From: Planctomycetota bacterium
Lineage (GTDB): Bacteria; Planctomycetota; Planctomycetia; Gemmatales; Gemmataceae
Assembly: GCA_016200155.1 (NCBI GenBank)
Contig: JACQFG010000036.1
Location: 1 to 10,549, forward strand
Length of the DNA stretch: 10,549 bases
Direction: 5' to 3'
The notes under the pieces were generated by a model, which was given only the letters and a program-made list of their open reading frames with translations, made no database searches and was not told where the DNA came from. Position numbers and translations under genes: made by a program. Positions 6,701-10,549 of the stretch are shown piece after piece (position 1 is the stretch's first letter; every line of letters starts with the position of its first letter).

Positions 6701-7293
6701 GTATTTTCCAGAGCGAGATCTTGATCTCCGAGAAGAATTTCCTGAAGCTCTATCCGACGCAGACCGGCTCGTCGTTCTTGCTCGTCGATGCCGACGACGC
6801 CGACCCGGCCACGCTCAAGGCCATCGAACAACAGCTCGGCAAGAGCCTGGAAGTCTACAACCTCGACGTCGCCACCACGGCCAGCCGGCTCGAAGGTTAT
6901 CTCGCGGTCGAGAACATGTATCTCTCCACATTCCAGGCACTCGGCGGGCTCGGCCTGATCCTCGGCGCGGTCGGGCTCGCCATCGTGCTCCTGCGCGGCG
7001 TCTGGGAACGGCGCGCCGAACTCGCGCTGCTGCAAGCGCTCGGCTTCCGCGCCGGGCAACTGGCGTGGCTGGTGCTCGTCGAGAACGCATTCCTGCTCGT
7101 GCTCGGCCTGGCGGCGGGAACGGTGTCGGCACTGCTCGCAGTCGCGCCGCATCTGGTCGGGTCCGGGGCGTCGGTGCTGTGGCTGCGCATCGCCTGGCTG
7201 TTGACCGGCGTGCTCGTGGTCGGATTGCTGTCGGCAGCGCTGGCGGTGTGGTCGACGCTGCGCATCTTTGCGTCGGGGCGGCTTATTTCTTGA
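3763..7293 (+). CDS. Large FtsX-like ABC transporter permease, about 10 TM segments
   Basis: This 1176-residue inner-membrane permease partners the preceding LolD-type ATPase. The N terminus has the MacB/LolC plan: a cytoplasmic LVRNLLYHWRGN segment, TM1 at about 17-38, then a very long periplasmic domain (about 40-555), far larger than the roughly 200-230 residues of LolC/MacB. The first FtsX core has TMs at about 560-585, 613-640 and 667-688, with the cytoplasmic coupling stretch RRAGEVGLLLATGWDHRRVR between the first two. TMs near 712-732, 744-766 and 794-812 follow, then a second periplasmic domain (about 815-1050), then a second FtsX core at about 1055-1080, 1100-1125 and 1141-1165 with the matching coupling motif ERRAELALLQALGFRAGQLA. 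It is therefore a fused double FtsX permease, a form I associate with planctomycetes. No Shine-Dalgarno is visible before the ATG. The last residues (IFASGRLIS) look atypical; see the junction with the next gene. Substrate unknown. Confidence 0.9.
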   Translation: MTFLHLLVRNLLYHWRGNLAVFLGITLGSAVLTGALLVGDSLRGSLKSLTLDQIGWVDDALLPGRYFRQQLASEVSADRKAPLLMLQGSATKSDETGRVGKVTLLGIDASFWPEGSDPESSAFWTSDEDGVVLNRTLARALDVEVGATIKLHVPKANNVPAETLMGERRADSVIQKLTVKVRRIVPDQGMARFSLKPTPEPVRNAFVPLRYLQKRMDLAERINAVLVKDARLTLQADLHKKLTLDDWGLRFRSPKDRAEAFFRLLQGNSSEPQLKPFRWLGRLPDRLIDKVQQDIKAKKAAGLTKEHLIAYYEEARDYYVLESRRMMLEPHVVQAVERLAPEPPSDKVRRWRLTPILIYLADTISDGKLDVPYSIIASDDIKDAKNQYVLADDQILLARWQGSPLNVKPGSKLTVTYFSPDEKNNLKKRQETFKVADIVPIEGVLDDPDLVPEVPGVTDKLDITNWENPPFPYDSRRNKQADIEFSKRYRTTPRAYINLKKAQELWKNRFGDLTSIQFRPGLELPETFPKALLDELKPERGGFVFQPVRKQAVEASSGTTPFGVLFLAFSFFLIVSALLLVGLLVRLNIDRRAGEVGLLLATGWDHRRVRWLLLGEGTLLALVGGAVGLAGAMIYARLMLKLLAANWPGGENLNFLSLHVEPASFVYGFVGSLVVSVATLYWATRVLGKLTPRSLLSGQTTQAPGLADNRLGWSVWLIPAGVIGALGLAIAGPFVPASEAQAGCFFGSGALLLTACVAGVWSGLKWSSRASSPQPTLTRLGIRNAGRHAVRSVLTVGLLASASFLIVAVESFHKQTDRHFYDKTGGSGGFAFYAEGNVPVYEDLNEIKVRRNLKVPLDTPEMRKVVVYPCRVQTGDDASCLNLYKPLKPRVMGITDAMIERGGFHFGSLHEPTDEEKPTDEERANPWLLLRRNEKDVIPAIIDANTAQWILKVAVGAIVEVNDAEGRPVKLRIVALLEESIFQSEILISEKNFLKLYPTQTGSSFLLVDADDADPATLKAIEQQLGKSLEVYNLDVATTASRLEGYLAVENMYLSTFQALGGLGLILGAVGLAIVLLRGVWERRAELALLQALGFRAGQLAWLVLVENAFLLVLGLAAGTVSALLAVAPHLVGSGASVLWLRIAWLLTGVLVVGLLSAALAVWSTLRIFASGRLIS
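6495..6530 (+). repeat. 18-bp tandem duplication in the permease gene
   Basis: Two adjacent 18-bp units starting GCCAACCGACGAGGAAA differ at one base (17/18 identical). In frame they encode PTDEEK followed by PTDEER, in a hydrophilic part of the second predicted extracytoplasmic domain. The near identity at DNA level suggests a recent slippage duplication that keeps the frame. Confidence 0.85.
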
Positions 7294-7778
7294 CGGCCGT
7301 CGTCATCCCGCTGATCGTCCTGTACTTCGATCTGGCGCAAGGCGAACGCCTCAAATTTACCGATCAAGAAGGCTCGCTGAAGTCCTACGCCTTGACGTTC
7401 GCCACCCTCGGCGGCATCGCGGGAGCGGCCGGCGCGCTGTGCATCATCTTTTCGATCAAGTACGGCGGCAGTCCGCTCTACGTCGCGCCGCTGGTCTTTG
7501 CCGGGGCCCCGATCGTCAACGCCATCGTCAGCCTGCTCTGGCATCCGCCCAAGGAAGGCGGGGGCCCGGAGGTCATGCCTGGCTGGTTGATGTTCGCCGC
7601 CGGCATCCTGCTCGCCGCCGTCGGGGCCGGGCTCGTGCTCTATTCGAAGGGCTACATCGAACGCAAGGCAGCCGCCGTTCGGCAGGAAAAAGCGAAGCTG
7701 ACGGCACTCGCGGCAATGTCGAATGATCCGCCGCCATCGACTGCGACCCCGCCGTCGACCGACATCAAAACCGTTTAG
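7248..7778 (+). CDS. DMT/EamA-like membrane protein, 5'-truncated, overlaps permease end
   Basis: This hydrophobic protein has TM segments at about residues 8-28, 47-70 (TFATLGGIAGAAGALCIIF), 76-98 (PLYVAPLVFAGAPIVNAIVS) and 111-131 (counted from GTG 7248), then a charged helix ERKAAAVRQEKAKLTAL and a Pro/Thr-rich tail. The GGIAGAAGAL and PLVFAGAPIVN motifs resemble conserved planctomycete proteins that look like half of a drug/metabolite transporter; this is recalled similarity, not a search. In those proteins a first TM precedes the CVGAAYFL stretch. Here CVGAAYFL is present (7269-7292), but what precedes it is permease coding DNA in another frame, so about 35-40 N-terminal residues seem lost. 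The start is uncertain: GTG 7248 keeps the conserved stretch, whereas TTG 7290 would give a 4-nt stop/start overlap and 162 residues. Expression would depend on the permease mRNA. Function unknown. Confidence 0.65.
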   Translation: MVDAAHLCVGAAYFLTAVVIPLIVLYFDLAQGERLKFTDQEGSLKSYALTFATLGGIAGAAGALCIIFSIKYGGSPLYVAPLVFAGAPIVNAIVSLLWHPPKEGGGPEVMPGWLMFAAGILLAAVGAGLVLYSKGYIERKAAAVRQEKAKLTALAAMSNDPPPSTATPPSTDIKTV

Positions 7779-7852
7779 CCGCAACGCCAACGGCGTGCGC
7801 GGGCGTATCCCATGGGACCACGTTCTCGCACGCCGTTGGCGTTGCGGCTAAA
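7774..7852. repeat. Perfect 26-bp inverted repeat between convergent genes
   Basis: The left arm 7774-7799 (TTTAGCCGCAACGCCAACGG...) is matched without mismatch by 7827-7852. The 27-nt loop contains its own 10-bp palindrome, TCCCATGGGA (7808-7817). The DMT-like gene takes its TAG stop (7776-7778) from the left end of the element, and the opposing TPR gene ends 2 nt beyond the right end (stop at 7855-7857). The element fills the whole convergent gap and could act as a bidirectional terminator or 3'-end stabiliser, with AAATTT-like bases at only one side. Its TTTAGC/GCTAAA ends recall the 312-359 element although the arms otherwise differ. Confidence 0.9.
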
Positions 7853-7854
7853 TT

Positions 7855-8871
7855 TCACTTCGGCAAATACTCGCTCGGAATCCCGTCGTGGACGTTCGGC
7901 TCCAGCCGCAGCGCCGCGGCGAAGTCCGCGCGCGCCAGGTCGCGATTGCCCAGCGTGTGATGGGCTAACCCGCGGTTGCGATACGCCGGCGCGAACTCCG
8001 GGGCCAACTCGATCGCCCGGCCGAAATCCTCGGCGGCCTTGGCGTGATCGCCCTTTACGCCGTGGGCACTGCCGCGGTTGTTGTAGAGCTGATAATCCTT
8101 GCTCGCCATGCGGATCGCCTCGCTGATGTCGGCGATCGCCTTGTCGCCTTCGCCCATCTGCGTGTACGAGTTGCCGCGATTGCTGTGGGCCAGCACGCTG
8201 GTCGGCGTGAGCTTGATCGCCTCGTCGAAATCCTTCACGGCGTCGGCGTATTTCTTCTGGCGATGCCGGGCAAAACCGCGATTGATGTAGGCGTCGGTGT
8301 ACTTCGCATCGAGCTCGATGGCTTTGGAAAAATCCTCGACGGCCAGGTCATGCATGCCGACGCTGAGGTAGAGCAGACCGCGGTTGAGCGGGATGGTCGC
8401 GTCCTTGGCGTCGAGGTTGATCGCCTCGGTCAGATCGGTGATGCCCTGCGAGGTCTTGCCCATGCGCTGCAGCAGCAGGCCGCGGTTGACGAGCGGCGAG
8501 GTTTCTTTCGGGTCGAGTTCGACGGCCTTGCTGTAGTCGGCGAGGGCATTGGCGAGGTCGTCCTTCGACATGTAAGCGACGCCGCGATTGAAGTAGGTCT
8601 TGGCGTCCTGCTTCACATCGATGGACGCGGTGTAAAAGAGGATCGCCTGATCGTAATCGGCATTGGCGAAGAACGCGTTGCCGCGCTGGCGCAGATCGAT
8701 CGGATCGTTGAGATTGGGTTCCTCGTTCAGGACCAGGTTGTTATCGCCGGCGGCGGGGTTGCCCAGCGGTTCCCGCACGCCGACCAGCGGCTGGTCGATA
8801 TCGAGGTCCGCCACGGAATCCGCACAACCCACGACCATTCCCAGCATCAGCGACGGCAGGAGCTTGCGCAC
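7855..8871 (-). CDS. TPR-repeat lipoprotein
   Basis: This 338-residue exported lipoprotein begins with a short signal peptide, MRKLLPSLMLGMVVGC; the lipobox VVGC predicts cleavage and lipidation at Cys16. An acidic, low-complexity linker (about 17-57) is followed by eight back-to-back 34-residue tetratricopeptide repeats (about 58-330), each with Asn-Arg-Gly or a close variant in helix A (FNRGVAYM, VNRGLLLQ, LNRGLLYL, INRGFARH, SNRGNSYT, NNRGSAHG, RNRGLAHH) and conserved hydrophobics and Pro at the helix B end. The repeats make a superhelical protein-binding scaffold with no catalytic domain, so a role in assembling envelope complexes is likely but the partner is unknown. The start is GTG at 8871, with AAGGA 9 nt upstream (8881-8885); no closer ATG fits the signal peptide. 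It is convergent with the DMT-like gene. Confidence 0.9.
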   Translation of the reverse strand: MRKLLPSLMLGMVVGCADSVADLDIDQPLVGVREPLGNPAAGDNNLVLNEEPNLNDPIDLRQRGNAFFANADYDQAILFYTASIDVKQDAKTYFNRGVAYMSKDDLANALADYSKAVELDPKETSPLVNRGLLLQRMGKTSQGITDLTEAINLDAKDATIPLNRGLLYLSVGMHDLAVEDFSKAIELDAKYTDAYINRGFARHRQKKYADAVKDFDEAIKLTPTSVLAHSNRGNSYTQMGEGDKAIADISEAIRMASKDYQLYNNRGSAHGVKGDHAKAAEDFGRAIELAPEFAPAYRNRGLAHHTLGNRDLARADFAAALRLEPNVHDGIPSEYLPK

Positions 8872-8890
8872 GGTTTACCATCCTTGACAA

Positions 8891-8915
8891 AACGAGGATA
8901 CTGGAGTCCCTCGTT
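8891..8915 (-). promoter_or_regulatory. Short inverted repeat in the TPR gene leader
   Basis: AACGAGG (8891-8897) pairs with CCTCGTT (8909-8915) around an 11-nt loop, 20 nt upstream of the GTG start and next to its ribosome-binding site. It could be an operator or an RNA hairpin influencing translation. Seven base pairs in a short leader may also be chance. The rest of 8872-8962 shows no clear promoter for the TPR gene. Confidence 0.25.
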
Positions 8916-8962
8916 AGAATCGGCAAAACCGGCATGATTTCTTTGCACAAAAAGTATTGCAA

Positions 8963-9655
8963 TCACTGCGCGACGAGGGCGCGGCGTCGGCGTTCCAGCC
9001 AGCCCAGGCACAGGAACAGCCACGCCACGCCGAGCGCCCAGCCGCCGAGCACGTCGCTGAACCAGTGAGCCCGCAAATACATCCGGCTAAATCCGACCCC
9101 CAGCACGATGACGATCATGAAGTTGACGGCGACGATCCGCCGCGGCCGATGCCGTTGCGGCAAGATCAAGGCGTAGCCGAGCAGTCCGTAGCCGATCGCG
9201 CTGCCCATCGCGTGGCCGCTCGGATAGCTGGCGTTTTTCTCATGAACGACTTCGGCCGGGTTGGGCGGACGTGATCGGCCGAACACCTCCTTGACGCCCT
9301 GATTGAGCATCGCCCCGACGACGATGATGCCGAGCCAGGCAAAGGCCAGAGTCCGATGCTTGATCGCTGTCTGCCAGATCGCGCCCATGACGGCGAGCAG
9401 CGTCATGGCGGCGATGCCTCCCATGTCGGTCATGAAGATCACGAGGCCCAGCGCCGCGCGATGCTCGGCACTCCAGGCTTGCCAGTAGGTGGCAATGTCC
9501 GAATCGAACTCGGGCGCCGGCGTTGCCGAGGGATGCACCAGCCACGTCCAGAAAACGAACAGAATCGCGGCGCCCGCCGACACGCCGAAGAAGAACCTCG
9601 GCGGCGGAATCACGTGCACATGCGGCTGCTCGGCGGTGGTCATGGTGCTCATCAT
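8963..9655 (-). CDS. PAP2-family membrane phosphatase
   Basis: This 230-residue inner-membrane protein has about six TM segments (approx. 22-40, 66-92, 101-120, 149-165, 173-189, 203-220). The complete PAP2 / acid-phosphatase active site is visible: KX6RP (KEVFGRSRP, Lys122 to Pro130), PSGH (145-148) and SRX5HX3D (SRMYLRAHWFSD, Ser190, His197, Asp201). Family members dephosphorylate lipid phosphates such as phosphatidic acid, phosphatidylglycerol phosphate or undecaprenyl pyrophosphate on the periplasmic face; the exact substrate is not readable. ATG 9655 is chosen because GAGG lies 5 nt upstream. ATGs at 9652 and 9643 are alternatives, and a TTG at 9670 would begin inside the adjacent palindrome. 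The Shine-Dalgarno itself overlaps the edge of that palindrome. The gene ends 91 nt upstream of the TPR gene start and is divergent from the peptidase gene. Confidence 0.92.
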   Translation of the reverse strand: MMSTMTTAEQPHVHVIPPPRFFFGVSAGAAILFVFWTWLVHPSATPAPEFDSDIATYWQAWSAEHRAALGLVIFMTDMGGIAAMTLLAVMGAIWQTAIKHRTLAFAWLGIIVVGAMLNQGVKEVFGRSRPPNPAEVVHEKNASYPSGHAMGSAIGYGLLGYALILPQRHRPRRIVAVNFMIVIVLGVGFSRMYLRAHWFSDVLGGWALGVAWLFLCLGWLERRRRALVAQ

Positions 9656-9661
9656 ACGGAC

Positions 9662-9731
9662 CTCACGCAAAGGCGCAAAGGCGCAAAGAAGAGCGGTGGA
9701 TACCCTTTGCGGCTTTGCGCCTTTGCGTGAG
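9662..9731. repeat. Imperfect 27-bp inverted repeat built of CGCAAAGG units
   Basis: Arms 9662-9680 and 9713-9731 are perfectly complementary over 19 bp. After one G/G mismatch (9681/9712) pairing resumes for 7 bp (9682-9688 with 9705-9711), leaving a 16-nt loop. The left arm holds three consecutive 8-mers, CGCAAAGG, CGCAAAGG and CGCAAAGA. Dispersed CGCAAAGGCGCAAAG-type repeats are, from memory, common in planctomycete and some cyanobacterial genomes. Unlike the other palindromes here it lies between two divergent genes, so it sits in 5' leader or promoter DNA. Its outer CCTC/GAGG end supplies the Shine-Dalgarno of the PAP2 gene. Confidence 0.88.
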
Positions 9732-9750
9732 CTGCGTTTTTCATTAGACT
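9723..9750 (+). promoter_or_regulatory. Weak sigma70-like promoter candidate for the S9 peptidase gene
   Basis: TTGCGT (9723-9728) and TAGACT (9745-9750) are 16 nt apart and are followed by an ordinary leader of about 29 nt with AGGA at 9775-9778. The hexamers match consensus at only three and four of six positions. The -35 candidate falls within the right arm of the palindrome, so the repeat may contribute to the promoter. Confidence 0.25.
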
Positions 9751-9785
9751 TTTCCCATCGCCCACGATCCTCTCAGGAACATCCC

Positions 9786-10549
9786 ATGCTCCGCCACGTT
9801 GCGTTGCTCACCGCGTTTCTGTGCACGACCACCCTCGCTACCGCACAACCGCCGAAGAAGGACCCCGCCGTGGACACGACGTATCTCCGCACCCTGGCGC
9901 AGACGCGCAGCTTTCAGCTCGGCCGGCCCGTCAAGCCGTTCATCACGCCCGACGGCAAGGCGGTCCTTTTCCTGCGCTCGGAGGCTCGCAAATCAAAGCT
10001 CAGCCTGTTCGAGTTCGACGTCGCCAGCGGCAAGACGCGCGAGTTGCTCACGCCGACGGACCTGCTCAAGGGCGCCGAGGAGAAGCTCTCGCCCGAGGAG
10101 AAAGCCGCCCGCGAACGCATGCGCGTCAGCGTCGGCGGGTTCACCAACTTCCAGCTCAACGACGACGGCTCGCTCATCCTGCTCAGCCTGTCGGGCCGGC
10201 TGTACACCGTCGAACGGGCGACCAAGAAGGTCAAGGAGCTGCCGACCGGCAAGGGCTTCCTGCTCGATCCCAAGTTCGCGCCCGACGGCAAGAAGATCTC
10301 CTACGTCCGCGCTCACGACATCTACGTCCTTGATCTCGCCACCGACAAGGAGACGCGCGTCACCGCCGGCGGCACGGCCCTCGTCGAGCACGGCGTCGCC
10401 GAGTTCGTCGCCCAGGAAGAGATGGGCCGCTTCACCGGCTACTGGTGGTCCCCCGACAGCGACCAGATCGTCTACCAAGAAACCGATCACGCCGGCGTTG
10501 AAGTCTGGCACGTCGCCGACCCGATGCACCCCGGTGGCACTCCGACGCC
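9786..10549 (+). CDS. Secreted S9-family (DPP-IV-like) peptidase, N-terminal part
   Basis: The visible 254 residues of this exported serine peptidase run off the window in an open frame. The signal peptide is MLRHVALLTAFLCTTTLATA, with likely cleavage after Ala20. The mature part is the DPP-IV N-terminal beta-propeller: repeated TPDGKAVLFLR, NDDGSLILLS, APDGKKISYVR and SPDSDQIVYQE blades with intervening LFEFDVASGKTRELL-type strands. The decisive motif is VAEFVAQEEMGRFTGYWWSP (204-223), whose Glu211-Glu212 pair corresponds to the Glu-Glu that anchors the substrate N terminus in dipeptidyl peptidases. The catalytic Ser-Asp-His domain lies outside the window, so activity cannot be confirmed. 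The start at 9786 has AGGA 7 nt upstream. Residues 91-113 (KGAEEKLSPEEKAARERMR) form a charged helical insertion as in related S9 enzymes. Confidence 0.9.
   Translation, partial: MLRHVALLTAFLCTTTLATAQPPKKDPAVDTTYLRTLAQTRSFQLGRPVKPFITPDGKAVLFLRSEARKSKLSLFEFDVASGKTRELLTPTDLLKGAEEKLSPEEKAARERMRVSVGGFTNFQLNDDGSLILLSLSGRLYTVERATKKVKELPTGKGFLLDPKFAPDGKKISYVRAHDIYVLDLATDKETRVTAGGTALVEHGVAEFVAQEEMGRFTGYWWSPDSDQIVYQETDHAGVEVWHVADPMHPGGTPT

Noticed and set aside
5878..7152. Long minus-strand open frame opposite the second half of the permease
   Set aside because: It has the same shadow pattern and composition bias, with no motif, and the opposite strand is confidently coding.
8884..8920. TTGACA and TAGAAT on the plus strand upstream of the TPR gene
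   Set aside because: The spacing is 25 nt, too long for a sigma70 promoter, and no plus-strand gene follows; both neighbouring genes are on the minus strand.
8044..8937. Plus-strand open frame opposite the TPR gene with periodic valine-rich repeats
   Set aside because: The periodicity is only the reverse image of the eight TPR units.
312..9731. Palindromic elements considered as a CRISPR array
   Set aside because: They are isolated inverted repeats of different sequence kilobases apart, with no regular direct repeats or spacers and no cas genes.

Overview
The window is a GC-rich bacterial chromosome segment. Its gene families and style (a very large FtsX-type ABC permease, a conserved half-size DMT-like membrane protein, an all-TPR lipoprotein, an S9/DPP-IV-type secreted peptidase, and several intergenic palindrome families) point to a planctomycete, probably of the Pirellulales/Gemmatales type. 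That placement is inference from gene families; there is no rRNA marker. No tRNA, rRNA, CRISPR array, transposase or integrase was recognised. No gene-free stretch exceeds 300 bases; the largest gaps are 1816-1952 and 9656-9785.

Layout. Minus strand at the left edge: the first 92 codons of glyA (serine hydroxymethyltransferase), running off the window, then upstream of it a HAD-family phosphatase gene; a perfect 17-bp inverted repeat lies between them. Diverging from the HAD gene on the plus strand is a two-gene unit: a HEPN-fold protein with an intact RX4H motif, and a 69-residue basic SH3/KOW-like protein 15 nt downstream. Next on the plus strand come a WecB/WbpI-type nucleotide-sugar 2-epimerase, a LolD-type ABC ATPase starting 4 nt after it, a 1176-residue FtsX-like permease, and a DMT-like membrane protein that overlaps the permease 3' end. 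Convergent to these, on the minus strand, are an eight-repeat TPR lipoprotein and a PAP2 phosphatase. At the right edge a plus-strand secreted S9 (DPP-IV-like) peptidase begins and runs off the window.

How the genes work together. The ATPase and permease form one predicted inner-membrane ABC machine of the LolCDE/MacB class. The epimerase supplies an activated amino sugar for envelope polysaccharide or glycoprotein. The HEPN protein plus its small partner form a compact candidate toxin/partner module. The remaining genes are ordinary envelope or housekeeping functions.

The most unusual layer lies between the genes. Four different long inverted repeats sit in four gene boundaries (312-359, 3692-3752, 7774-7852, 9662-9731), and a fifth C-rich repeat runs in frame into the glyA coding sequence at the left edge. 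Two unrelated genes (glyA and the ABC ATPase) share an identical 16-bp block, TACAAT-AGCCGC-ATGA, which looks like a -10 box placed for leaderless transcription. The permease/DMT boundary looks like a deletion junction.
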